DNA of 62,930 nt from a virus. The number at the start of each line of letters is the position of its first letter. Within the stretch, counting starts at the first letter, position 1. The position numbers and the translations under genes were made by a program. A model generated the notes under the pieces. That model was not told the origin of the DNA. It ran no database searches and saw only the letters and a program-made list of their open reading frames with translations. Shown here one piece after another: positions 5,983-13,313 of this stretch. Where the stretch lies: positions 1 to 62,930 of IMG/VR virus record IMGVR_UViG_3300009164_000073. One strand, given 5' to 3'.

Positions 5983-6234
5983 ATGATTAAAGAGTACGAA
6001 AGCATTCAAGGTGATAATTTAGAAGAAGCTGATATGGCTCAACTGCTATCAGTGACTGCTAATGCAGATGCTGTAGCACGAGTTCGAGCTGCCATTCCAA
6101 CAGGACCTAGCCAAAGCCATTGTGACGAATGCGGAGAAGAAATCCCAATGGCACGTCAAAAAGCAGTGCGTGGCTGTAAGACCTGCATTGACTGCCAAAA
6201 TCTACTAGATAGGATTAAGAAAAATTATGGTTGA
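5983..6234 (+). CDS. TraR/DksA-type C4 zinc-finger protein (83 aa)
   Basis: The C-terminal half matches the DksA/TraR zinc finger: CDECGEEIPMARQKA with C47, C50, C68 and C71 as zinc ligands and the conserved IPxAR core. At 83 residues it is TraR-sized and lacks DksA's long coiled coil. TraR-type proteins bind the secondary channel of RNA polymerase and mimic DksA/ppGpp effects on promoters. The N-terminal acidic part (EEADMAQ) is consistent with that binding tip. AAGGAG site and consensus promoter upstream. Paired with the omega gene at 2223 it suggests polymerase reprogramming (inference). Confidence 0.82.
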   Translation: MIKEYESIQGDNLEEADMAQLLSVTANADAVARVRAAIPTGPSQSHCDECGEEIPMARQKAVRGCKTCIDCQNLLDRIKKNYG

Positions 6235-6403
6235 TACTTTTTTAGCATTATGGTTAATGGCATTTGCTAATAATTCCTATAATGAAATGACAGCACTGCC
6301 TCCGGTGGTTAAAGTAGAGAAATTAACAGTACCAGCAGAATTGTATTATCCAGAGTTAACGGACAATATGTGGGATCCAAATTGGATTAACAAGAAAAGT
6401 TAA
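6227..6403 (+). CDS. Small protein with hydrophobic N-terminus (58 aa)
   Basis: ATG overlaps the end of the TraR-like gene by eight bases in another frame. Residues 4-13 are hydrophobic (TFLALWLMAF), followed by a polar, Pro/Tyr-rich region. It could be a short membrane anchor or signal sequence. It ends 20 bases before the terminator at 6424. Function unknown; accepted because it fills the space exactly. Confidence 0.5.
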   Translation: MVDTFLALWLMAFANNSYNEMTALPPVVKVEKLTVPAELYYPELTDNMWDPNWINKKS

Positions 6404-6423
6404 TCTGTGGCATCTTTACAACA

Positions 6424-6452
6424 CCCCGTTAATTTTGGTTGACGGGGTTTTT
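6424..6452 (+). terminator. Rho-independent terminator overlapping next promoter
   Basis: Nine-pair stem 6424-6432/6439-6447 (CCCCGTTAA/TTGACGGGG) with a six-base loop, followed by TTTTT (6448-6452). The entire -35 hexamer of the next promoter (6439-6444) is the 3' arm of this stem. Confidence 0.85.
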
Positions 6453-6467
6453 GTTTGGCGTTATAAT
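6439..6467 (+). promoter_or_regulatory. Sigma70-type promoter (TTGACG-N17-TATAAT)
   Basis: TTGACG 6439-6444, 17-base spacer, TATAAT 6462-6467. The expected start is about 6474, which is the A of the next gene's ATG. Confidence 0.85.
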
Positions 6468-6473
6468 TATGGT

Positions 6474-6674
6474 ATGATAGAAGTAAAAAGTAAAACAAAA
6501 ACAGAAAAATTCGAAACACTAGCCCTTGCAATGACTTGGGCTAAGACTGTAGATGAGTTCGTAACCATTAATGTTAATGGTATGGAAATAGTAGGACGAT
6601 TTGGCGCTGACAGCATTGTCAACGGCAAGTGTCCAGATGGTGTAGATTACACCTGGAAAAAACGGAGAATATAA
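6474..6674 (+). CDS. Uncharacterised protein (66 aa), probably leaderless
   Basis: The open frame extends upstream through the promoter and terminator, so the real start is the ATG at 6474, seven bases after the -10 box; the mRNA would have no leader. The protein is Lys/Glu-rich with alternating hydrophobic residues, and ends KKRRI. Its TAA overlaps the ATG of the next gene (TAATG). Function unknown. Confidence 0.65.
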   Translation: MIEVKSKTKTEKFETLALAMTWAKTVDEFVTINVNGMEIVGRFGADSIVNGKCPDGVDYTWKKRRI

Positions 6675-7186
6675 TGCCTTGGATTGAAAACATACCGTTG
6701 GAAAATGTAGCAAAAGGTCAACATCACGATTGCGGGGCTAACAGTATGCTGATCCAAATTTCGGATCACGATATGGCTTTTCCTACACCAAAGCATACAT
6801 TCAAAGAAGTGCATCAGTTTACTTTTTTGGATATTGAAGAAGACGGTATGACCAATACCGGCGGTGGTATGATTGACCTCAGCGAGTTTGCTATTACAGA
6901 TGAACAGGCTGCAGAACTTGTTCGCTTGCTACAACACGCAATGGAAAATCGTATGAACGTAGTGGTTCATTGCCACGCAGGTATCTGCCGTAGTGGTGCA
7001 GTCTGTGAAGTTGGGGTTATGCTGGGTTTTGGAGACTGTGAACGATTCCGAGCACCTAACCTGCTAGTCAAGCATAAAATGATGCGGGTACTTGGTTGGA
7101 CTTACGACAGCGAAGAAAAGTCCTATGATGTACACGGTACGACAAACGAGTGGGGTTTCATCACTCCAAACAAAGCGATTGACTAA
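6674..7186 (+). CDS. Tyrosine/dual-specificity phosphatase-like protein (170 aa)
   Basis: Contains the protein tyrosine phosphatase signature HCHAGICRSG (H99, catalytic C100, R106, S107; CX5R). The upstream D/E-rich loop may hold the general acid. Such enzymes remove phosphate from protein Tyr/Ser/Thr or other phosphoesters through a Cys-phosphate intermediate; the target here is unknown. Start is the ATG overlapping the previous stop (TAATG). An early promoter for the next gene overlaps its final codons. Confidence 0.8.
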   Translation: MPWIENIPLENVAKGQHHDCGANSMLIQISDHDMAFPTPKHTFKEVHQFTFLDIEEDGMTNTGGGMIDLSEFAITDEQAAELVRLLQHAMENRMNVVVHCHAGICRSGAVCEVGVMLGFGDCERFRAPNLLVKHKMMRVLGWTYDSEEKSYDVHGTTNEWGFITPNKAID

Positions 7187-7207
7187 TTAACTGTTTGATG
7201 CTATAAT
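7179..7207 (+). promoter_or_regulatory. Sigma70-type promoter (TTGACT-N17-TATAAT) inside an inverted repeat
   Basis: TTGACT 7179-7184, 17 bases, TATAAT 7202-7207. A seven-base inverted repeat, ACTGTTT (7190-7196) and AAACAGT (7216-7222), brackets the -10 box and start site, a position suited to an operator or a 5' hairpin. Drives the genes at 7235 and 7421. Confidence 0.82.
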
Positions 7208-7234
7208 TGTATATTAAACAGTGAAAGGCATAAA

Positions 7235-7405
7235 ATGGCTGGCAAAGCGAAATCGGTTTACCTAACAGTGACAACAATGGATCACAAATCAGTTTTCCAT
7301 CGTATGTTTTTCAATGCAAAAGAATTCAACGAGTTTGTTAAAACTGATGAGTTCAAAGCAAAGTACCCAACAACAGAATTTAAAATTGTAAAAGAAGTTT
7401 ACTAA
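7235..7405 (+). CDS. Small basic uncharacterised protein (56 aa)
   Basis: ATG after a GAAAGG site, about 20 bases after the predicted start of transcription. The product is Lys-rich with mixed beta/alpha character (VYLTVTTMD..., then FNEFVKTDEFKAKYP). No known motif. Promoter-proximal gene of a two-gene unit with the phosphoesterase at 7421. Probably an early host-takeover protein (inference). Confidence 0.65.
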   Translation: MAGKAKSVYLTVTTMDHKSVFHRMFFNAKEFNEFVKTDEFKAKYPTTEFKIVKEVY

Positions 7406-7420
7406 AGAAAGGAGGCGAGT

Positions 7421-8026
7421 ATGCCAAGTGTATTCTTAGTAAGCGATACACACTTTGGACACTCAGGTGTATGTCGCTTCACCCGCAATGACGGGTCAAA
7501 ATTGCGTCCGTGGACAGATCCAGATGAAATGGACGAAGCAATGATTTTAGCCTGGAACGAGCGAGTCAAGCCCACTGACAAGGTCTATCATTTGGGCGAT
7601 GTTGTCATTAACCGTAAGGCTATGAAAACATTGGCTCGACTGAACGGTGATAAAGTATTGATCCGCGGTAACCACGACATCTTTAGAGATGACGAATATC
7701 GCGAATACTTTAGAGAGTTGCGAGCTTATCACGTTATGAACGGTATGATCTTGAGTCATATTCCAGTACATAGCGACAGCTTGGGGCGTTTTGGAGTTAA
7801 CATTCACGGACACTTGCACAGTAATCGTGTTAAGAAACCCCGAGGAGTGGACGCTAAAACAGGAGAAATCTTGTATAGCGATCAAAACGATGTGCGTTAT
7901 CACTGCGTTTGCGTAGAGCAAACACCGGACTTTGCACCTATCTTGTTTGAAGATGTTATCAAACGCATCGAAGCAGAAGGCGGATCAGTTGGATTTAGGA
8001 ACGGAAACGGACCTACAGTGGATTAA
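7421..8026 (+). CDS. Metallophosphoesterase (201 aa)
   Basis: Calcineurin-like phosphoesterase motifs in order: DTH at residues 9-11 (SDTHFGH), HLGDVV, GNHD (RGNHD), a later SHIPVH and GHLH (NIHGHLHS). These bind two metal ions. Family members hydrolyse phosphodiesters or phosphomonoesters of nucleotides, nucleic acids or proteins; the substrate is not evident. Strong AGGAGG-type site upstream. A terminator follows at 8041. Confidence 0.88.
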   Translation: MPSVFLVSDTHFGHSGVCRFTRNDGSKLRPWTDPDEMDEAMILAWNERVKPTDKVYHLGDVVINRKAMKTLARLNGDKVLIRGNHDIFRDDEYREYFRELRAYHVMNGMILSHIPVHSDSLGRFGVNIHGHLHSNRVKKPRGVDAKTGEILYSDQNDVRYHCVCVEQTPDFAPILFEDVIKRIEAEGGSVGFRNGNGPTVD

Positions 8027-8040
8027 ACTGCGTAGTTTTA

Positions 8041-8066
8041 ATAGGGCCTTAGGGCCCTATTTTTTT
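8041..8066 (+). terminator. Rho-independent terminator
   Basis: Stem ATAGGGC/GCCCTAT (8041-8047/8054-8060), six-base loop, then a run of T. It separates the early genes upstream from the late fibre gene downstream. Confidence 0.9.
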
Positions 8067-8072
8067 GGCTGG

Positions 8073-8080
8073 CATAAATA
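8073..8080 (+). promoter_or_regulatory. Late promoter box CATAAATA
   Basis: T4-type late -10 element (T4 consensus TATAAATA) seven bases after the terminator and 32 bases before the fibre gene ATG, leaving room for a leader with AGGAG. Confidence 0.75.
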
Positions 8081-8112
8081 TATTGAATACCTTACATCCA
8101 GGAGTTTTAGAT

Positions 8113-9741
8113 ATGCCATTACAGATTCGCAGAGGCCTTGACGCGGAAAGACTAGCCCTAACGCCAGCTACAGGCCTAGCACAAGGCGAACTAGTCTATG
8201 TTACAGACTCAAAACGTCTTTACATAGGAACCGGTTCAGCAGGCGAGCATCAAGGCGTTGCTATTACTGGTTATACCAACGAGGACGCACAGGATGCGGC
8301 CGCTGGACTTTTTACCGCTACTACAACTAGCGGTACTACAAATACTAACATTTCATTTGCCTACAACGATTCAGCAAATAAAGTAGTAGCCACAGTTGAC
8401 CTTACCGCATTAGGCACTAACATCGGTCTTAACGGTCATACAATTACAGGTAACGGTAGCATTACTATCAGCGGACTTGTTACAGCAGACCTAAAAGGTT
8501 CTGTTGCAGGTGACGACTCAGTGCTGCTAGTAAACGGTGCCGATTCAACGGTTAACCTAAGCGAAACTATTGTTGCAGATGTTAAACCAAGAATTAACTT
8601 TTCGCCAAATCTAGGAGCAACATCAAGAAGATTCAATGCTCTATTTGTTAGCGGAACAGGTGGTGTTGACGTAGGCGGTGCACTTATCACTGGTACTGGC
8701 GGCATACTTAATCTACCAGCTGGTTCATTAATTAATGGCCGTCCTATCACTCCAATAGACGGTGCGTTTACGGTACTAGATATCAAAGGCTCTGTGTTCG
8801 GTGATGATTCTACACTGCTAGTCGATTCTGTGGCAGGCACCATCAAAGGTGCTGTGGACAGTACTACAGTCAAAGCTAGTTCGTATGTGCAATCTCCATT
8901 AATAAATGCAGGTAGTCTTACACAGAATGGCGTGTTCAATGTTTATAATACTACAGACTTTTTTGGAACATTCTTTACCATAACAACATCTGGTCCCGGA
9001 GCTTTCCTAGATTTCCACGCTTCGAGAGGAACCCTTGCTTCACCTGCTGCATCACAAAATAATGATTACATCAGTGGTATTCTTTTAAAAGGACATAACG
9101 GAACTGCCTATGTACGTGCTGCGGCAGTTGTTGCTCTAGCAGACGGTAATGTCGTTAACGGTGAAGTTCCTGGAAAAGTTGTTATTTCTACTAAGAACTA
9201 TGCAGGTACTTTAGACAATTCATTCACGTTTAACAGTCGCGGAGTATTCGAAGCTCCGGTAATTAAACATACACCATTCGCAGATGCTACTGCACGTGAT
9301 GTGGGTATGAATGCTGGTGCTGGTATGATAGTATATAATACAGCACTTGGCCAATTCCAAGGTTACACATCAGGTTGGTACAGTGTATTAACTTCTGACA
9401 AGATTGGTTATACTACAGGTGTTGGTGGCGCAGTTACACAGATTAATACCAAAGCAACATCAGTTACACTAAACAAGATTTCTGGACAGATTACCTCTCA
9501 TACAGAATCCCTAGCAGGTAATGCCACTGTTATTTTTGATGTTCTAAATAGCACTGTATCACAAACAGATACTATCATTATTAATATGAAATCTTCAGGA
9601 TCAAATATTGGACAGTATCAATGCTGGATCGCTTCTATTGGTAATAACACATTTACGGTTGCTCTAAGAAATATGAGTGGAAGTCCGCTCGCAGAAGCAG
9701 TGACAATGAACTTTGCTGTAATTAAAGCTGTTGCAGCTTAA
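8113..9741 (+). CDS. Tail-fibre/virion structural protein (542 aa)
   Basis: Start at the ATG after AGGAG (8100-8104). Gly/Thr/Ser/Asn/Val-rich beta-structured protein. The N-terminal block (MPLQIRRGLDAERL...GELVYVTDSKRLYIG) is common at the start of marine T4-type phage fibre proteins. Then come repeated segments such as VAGDDSVLLVNGADSTVN and VFGDDSTLLVDSVAGTIKG, also seen in the 48827 protein. Likely a fibre or baseplate appendage. Late promoter upstream. Its TAA shares the palindrome TTAA with the stop of the convergent gene at 9738. Confidence 0.75.
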   Translation: MPLQIRRGLDAERLALTPATGLAQGELVYVTDSKRLYIGTGSAGEHQGVAITGYTNEDAQDAAAGLFTATTTSGTTNTNISFAYNDSANKVVATVDLTALGTNIGLNGHTITGNGSITISGLVTADLKGSVAGDDSVLLVNGADSTVNLSETIVADVKPRINFSPNLGATSRRFNALFVSGTGGVDVGGALITGTGGILNLPAGSLINGRPITPIDGAFTVLDIKGSVFGDDSTLLVDSVAGTIKGAVDSTTVKASSYVQSPLINAGSLTQNGVFNVYNTTDFFGTFFTITTSGPGAFLDFHASRGTLASPAASQNNDYISGILLKGHNGTAYVRAAAVVALADGNVVNGEVPGKVVISTKNYAGTLDNSFTFNSRGVFEAPVIKHTPFADATARDVGMNAGAGMIVYNTALGQFQGYTSGWYSVLTSDKIGYTTGVGGAVTQINTKATSVTLNKISGQITSHTESLAGNATVIFDVLNSTVSQTDTIIINMKSSGSNIGQYQCWIASIGNNTFTVALRNMSGSPLAEAVTMNFAVIKAVAA

Positions 9742-10289
9742 TTCCAACGAGGATAGCGATTTAAATTCTCAAGAAACCTGTCTGGATATATACGCCAGAC
9801 AGTTTGATCCGTACTGCGATAATTCATTTCGCACACACGTTCTACAATACCTAACTTAGCAAGTGTAGGAAAGTAATGTCTGTGTACAAGTCTTTGACTT
9901 GCTGCTGTGCTTTCATTACTAGTAGCATACAACTCTCCCTTGGCCCAATTGATACAGGCAGGCAGTAGGAACTGGTCTGTTAAATTCTGATGTTCGGCGA
10001 TTAGTTTTTTAGGTGTAATCAATCCACCATTCTGACGGGCTGTACCAAATGTACAAGTACGTGCTAACACACGATAAGCAGTTGGGCCCATAAGTGTAAA
10101 AGAATGAGCGGCAACACTACCGACAGCCTTGTCGTCTTGATACAATATCCACGCAGCCCATTCTGGTTCATTTCGAAAACAATCTATCATTGCCTGTTGA
10201 CTAGAGTTGTTAAAAAATCCTCGACTGGCTGCTTCTTTGTAAAACTCTGTTAGATTAAGATCTTCACTCCAGGGAATTATTTTATACAT
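9738..10289 (-). CDS. GNAT-like acetyltransferase (183 aa)
   Basis: Has the overall form of a GCN5-related N-acetyltransferase: a central AVGSVAAHSF strand and a later helix-strand pattern. The acetyl-CoA loop is not a clean Q/RxxGxG/A, so the call is moderate. Last gene of the minus-strand unit from promoter 11891; its ATG overlaps the end of the upstream PLP-enzyme gene by 13 bases. It would acylate an amine, possibly of the island's product (inference). Confidence 0.5.
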   Translation of the reverse strand: MYKIIPWSEDLNLTEFYKEAASRGFFNNSSQQAMIDCFRNEPEWAAWILYQDDKAVGSVAAHSFTLMGPTAYRVLARTCTFGTARQNGGLITPKKLIAEHQNLTDQFLLPACINWAKGELYATSNESTAASQRLVHRHYFPTLAKLGIVERVCEMNYRSTDQTVWRIYPDRFLENLNRYPRWN

Positions 10290-11176
10290 TCTAAATACCT
10301 AAGCAACGGACTTAGTCCTATAACTTTATTATTTTTTGTAGCCATATGAATAGTGTCACTAGGAGTAAGACCAAAATCATTACAAATTTTAAAGTGATTA
10401 TCACCGTGGTGATTCCAAAGATAATCCGGCTCACTGTTTTCTAAAATATAATTTGCTATCACAACTGGATAAGCAGTTACCTGTAAATGATCATTCATCA
10501 GAGTGATTGAATCCTCATTTAAAATTTTAGTCCAACGCAGTCCTATACGATTCCATCCGCTAGTACCATAACCCTTGCTCATACTTACTCCTAGACTTTC
10601 GATAGCAGGATGACTAAAATCTATATTAACGTTCCTAGCTGCCGTTAACCAGGCTGCATCGATATGCACGGGGATCTTCAGTTCAGCACAGGAGTCTAAT
10701 ATTTGATTCATATCGGCACGTTGTTTTCCAATACTACTAAATGGCGCTGAAATGATCAACGGCACTTTTGGGCGTAATGTACTAGGTAGTGATCCAACAA
10801 TAAATTTCCCTAATCGATGGTGATAGCTGTATTCTTTTTCTAATACCTGTACCTCTCCTTTTAAATGCAGGTTATCTATATACTGTGTACATCCTTGGAT
10901 AATATCAACACGATGTGCTAGGTCAAGGCCTGTTATTTTGTTTAGGGTCGATCCTACAATGTGTTGAGAAAATAGTCTTCTAAACTTTTCGTATATCGGC
11001 GAGGTTCCTTCAATTTGTGCTACTGAAAATGAATCGTCTATGCAATTCCAGTCGTAGTCTTTTTTATCTATTATATTTTGTATAAGAGACTGATGATGTT
11101 TATCAACAAACGGCCGGCATTTTGTTTTTTCTAAATACTGTTCATCATACGCACTAGGTGCAACTATATTAATCAT
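10277..11176 (-). CDS. PLP-dependent aminotransferase-like enzyme, copy 1 (299 aa)
   Basis: Fold-type I PLP enzyme signs: HIDAAW with D173 (would pair with the pyridine nitrogen) and SMSKGYG with K201 (Schiff-base Lys), plus a conserved IIQGCTQYID segment. It is about 100 residues shorter than usual aminotransferases, so it may be a minimal decarboxylase/aminotransferase relative. Start is the ATG at 11176, overlapping the previous stop; the frame is open further upstream. A close paralogue is at 13314 (shared QGCTQ, YHHRLG, GWNR-GLRWTK). Reaction unknown. Confidence 0.65.
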   Translation of the reverse strand: MINIVAPSAYDEQYLEKTKCRPFVDKHHQSLIQNIIDKKDYDWNCIDDSFSVAQIEGTSPIYEKFRRLFSQHIVGSTLNKITGLDLAHRVDIIQGCTQYIDNLHLKGEVQVLEKEYSYHHRLGKFIVGSLPSTLRPKVPLIISAPFSSIGKQRADMNQILDSCAELKIPVHIDAAWLTAARNVNIDFSHPAIESLGVSMSKGYGTSGWNRIGLRWTKILNEDSITLMNDHLQVTAYPVVIANYILENSEPDYLWNHHGDNHFKICNDFGLTPSDTIHMATKNNKVIGLSPLLRYLECIK

Positions 11177-11885
11177 AGTTGAAATCCTCAGAAAACTTGC
11201 CTTCAACTTTAATAGTCAAGCTGGATTTGTTATAAGAATTGATATTACCGTGCCAGTTATAATGATTAAAAGTAGCTGTATGTCCTTCTACAGGAACTTT
11301 ATGAGTTATGTTTCCAGACTCATTTATATCATACAAAAAAAACTCTCTATCAGTATCAAATCTAAACCAAATCAAATCTTGTAATTTATCTGGTTGACAT
11401 TGTTCTCCCTTTTCATAAGGTAAGAAGTTAAAGTCTCTATGGAACTTTAACGGGCAATAATGATCATTATAAAAAAAACTAACAGAGTCGATCTTCTTAA
11501 AAGGTAAGGTGTGTATCCAGTTGTGTATCACAGGAGTTACCCAAGGTTCGATATTTTTTTGCGGTGTGTAATCTATCAAATGCAAGATTTTATAAGGATT
11601 AAAAGATCCATATTTTAATTGTAGATATACAGCCAATTGCTCTTTATTGTCAAATTCTGTAAATTTAGAATCTTGATTTTTGTGCAATGTATAATACAAA
11701 AACGGATTTTCGATTATGTATCTCCATTGACAATCTATCGGAATACTTCCAGCATTCCAACTAGATACTGCTCGATCTTTATTTTTAGCAAACAAGAAGT
11801 AAAACTCATCTTTTAAACTTAAGAAGTGTTCTATGTCTAAATAGTTGTCTAGTGTGTAAAACGGTTTTTGTTTTAATAAAAGCAT
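11169..11885 (-). CDS. 2OG-Fe(II) oxygenase / Asp-Asn hydroxylase-like protein (238 aa)
   Basis: Shows FHRD (H149, D151), a strand pair with LIWFRFD, and a distal FNHYNWHG (H212), as in aspartyl/asparaginyl beta-hydroxylase-type oxygenases. It resembles the 19321 protein (HRD ... DWHSGG). First gene of the three-gene minus unit. Its ATG lies five bases behind a perfect TATAAATA box, so the mRNA should be leaderless. Substrate unknown. Confidence 0.6.
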   Translation of the reverse strand: MLLLKQKPFYTLDNYLDIEHFLSLKDEFYFLFAKNKDRAVSSWNAGSIPIDCQWRYIIENPFLYYTLHKNQDSKFTEFDNKEQLAVYLQLKYGSFNPYKILHLIDYTPQKNIEPWVTPVIHNWIHTLPFKKIDSVSFFYNDHYCPLKFHRDFNFLPYEKGEQCQPDKLQDLIWFRFDTDREFFLYDINESGNITHKVPVEGHTATFNHYNWHGNINSYNKSSLTIKVEGKFSEDFNYD

Positions 11886-11890
11886 ACTAT

Positions 11891-11898
11891 TATTTATA
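11891..11898 (-). promoter_or_regulatory. Late promoter box TATAAATA (minus strand)
   Basis: Exact T4 late consensus on the minus strand, with a five-base spacer to the ATG at 11885. Transcription would start at about the ATG itself. Confidence 0.8.
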
Positions 11899-11913
11899 GG
11901 AGTAAAACAGCCA

Positions 11914-12630
11914 ATGACAATTTCTAAATTTACCTACGATAAAAAATGGTTTGGTTTAGGAATTCCTAACGCTGACTTAACAGCTCCGTGGCAAACCCCA
12001 AATCTGGAAACTGATAAGTTTTATCCAGACCTAAGCGGCAGCATAGATTATAAATTAAATTCTCAAGGGTACCGAGATGTCGATTGGACCCCAGATCAGT
12101 TGAATAACAGTATATGGTGTGTAGGGCATAGTGATGTTGCAGGAATAGGCGTGGAGCACAAAGATAGTTGGCCTGCGTTATTAGAAAAGAGCACAGGAGT
12201 AAAAACAATTAATCTAGGAGTTGTTGGCGGCAGCTGGGACACTATCTCTAGAGTACTATCTTCTGCACTTACAACGCACAAACCAAAATTTGTTTTCATT
12301 CAGGCAACAACTAGAGATCGCAGAGAATACATTACTAACGAAAGACAACAGGTTGTATTACCAAGTATGGAAGACGATCGGCAAGTTGATTTAAATTTTT
12401 GGAAATTCATTGACGAAGAGAATAGCCAATATTCTTTAGAAAAAAATATAACTATTATTGATCTAGCCTGTAAAGTAGCTGGCGTTAACTATTTAATTTT
12501 TGATTTTGCTGATAGATGGAATATTATTAGAACATATCCTGCTGCTGACGGAAAACATATAGGTGTTGTACCTCACCGTATGATTTCAGAATACCTTACT
12601 GCTGAACTAAAGAAACACCAACTTGATTAA
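11914..12630 (+). CDS. SGNH/GDSL-family hydrolase (238 aa)
   Basis: SGNH pattern: block I is VGHSDVAGIG (nucleophile S73, with GHS in place of GDS), block II glycine in NLGVVGGSW, and a C-terminal DGKHIG with D212 and H215 completing the triad. These enzymes are esterases or acetyl-transferases/esterases acting on glycans or lipids. AGGAG precedes the ATG. The 3' end overlaps the convergent gene at 12596 by 35 bases. A second SGNH gene is at 23927. Confidence 0.65.
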   Translation: MTISKFTYDKKWFGLGIPNADLTAPWQTPNLETDKFYPDLSGSIDYKLNSQGYRDVDWTPDQLNNSIWCVGHSDVAGIGVEHKDSWPALLEKSTGVKTINLGVVGGSWDTISRVLSSALTTHKPKFVFIQATTRDRREYITNERQQVVLPSMEDDRQVDLNFWKFIDEENSQYSLEKNITIIDLACKVAGVNYLIFDFADRWNIIRTYPAADGKHIGVVPHRMISEYLTAELKKHQLD

Positions 12631-13273
12631 GAAATATTTTATCTAGAGTTAGTATTTCATCTAAGAAGATACTGTCGATAGTAAAACTTACAACACCTTC
12701 CTCAAATTTAAAATTAGTTATTTTCCCATCCTTGTTAGCATAATTTAACCAAGGACTAACAATTTGATCAAACGCATATCGATGCTTAACTGCTCCACTA
12801 ATAATAATATTTGTTGGGTTAGCTATTTCAGTTCTGTTCAATAGATTACGAACAACTAATTGATACCGGTCGGTATTTCCAAAATTAACAGCAGAATGTA
12901 GTACACCAGCATTCATTATCATCCAGGATGTGTGAGGTAAGGTTGGGTACAATTCCTTAGTGTTTAAATCTACAAGATAAGAGTTTTCGCCTAATATAGT
13001 AATATGCCATCGATCATCGATATCTGCGTGGACGGTGTAGCAGGCCCCTTCGGTTAACTTTATAAGTCTGGCCTCACCGTGATTGGGAAGTGTAGATAAA
13101 ATTTCTTCCCATACTGTGTTTTTGTATTCGGTTTTAATAATCCAAGGGTCGTAGAAAAAATCACCAGACGGAGTGTTTAATGACAGTTTAGTCTGCTCAA
13201 CGAAATTAGGAATAGACTGTTGAGCCCTTCCTAACTGCGTTTGACTAATTTGGTATTCAGTGTTGGTTAGCAT
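12596..13273 (-). CDS. 2OG-Fe(II) oxygenase / Asp-Asn hydroxylase-like protein (225 aa)
   Basis: Clear metal triad spacing: TVHADID (H82, D84), GVLHSAVN (H126) and R136 in DRYQLVVRNLL for 2-oxoglutarate. The pattern fits aspartyl/asparaginyl hydroxylase or related beta-helix oxygenases. Single-gene minus unit; ATG sits five bases from a CATAAATA late box (leaderless). Its last 35 bases overlap the SGNH gene in opposite orientation. Confidence 0.65.
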   Translation of the reverse strand: MLTNTEYQISQTQLGRAQQSIPNFVEQTKLSLNTPSGDFFYDPWIIKTEYKNTVWEEILSTLPNHGEARLIKLTEGACYTVHADIDDRWHITILGENSYLVDLNTKELYPTLPHTSWMIMNAGVLHSAVNFGNTDRYQLVVRNLLNRTEIANPTNIIISGAVKHRYAFDQIVSPWLNYANKDGKITNFKFEEGVVSFTIDSIFLDEILTLDKIFLNQVGVSLVQQ

Positions 13274-13278
13274 TGAAA

Positions 13279-13286
13279 TATTTATG
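13279..13286 (-). promoter_or_regulatory. Late promoter box CATAAATA (minus strand)
   Basis: Five bases upstream of the ATG at 13273. Forms a divergent pair with the box at 13301; the two start codons are only 40 bases apart. Confidence 0.75.
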
Positions 13287-13300
13287 TGCTATTATTATAG

Positions 13301-13308
13301 GGTAAATA
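13301..13308 (+). promoter_or_regulatory. Late promoter box GGTAAATA
   Basis: Five bases upstream of the ATG at 13314, in the divergent intergenic region. Heads the four-gene unit 13314-17402. Confidence 0.7.
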
Positions 13309-13313
13309 TTAAT

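Noticed and set aside
8436-8939. Minus-strand 167-codon frame inside the fibre gene (and similar antisense frames in 39679-50403)
   Set aside because: Shadow frames caused by regular codon patterns in repetitive fibre genes; no ribosome sites.
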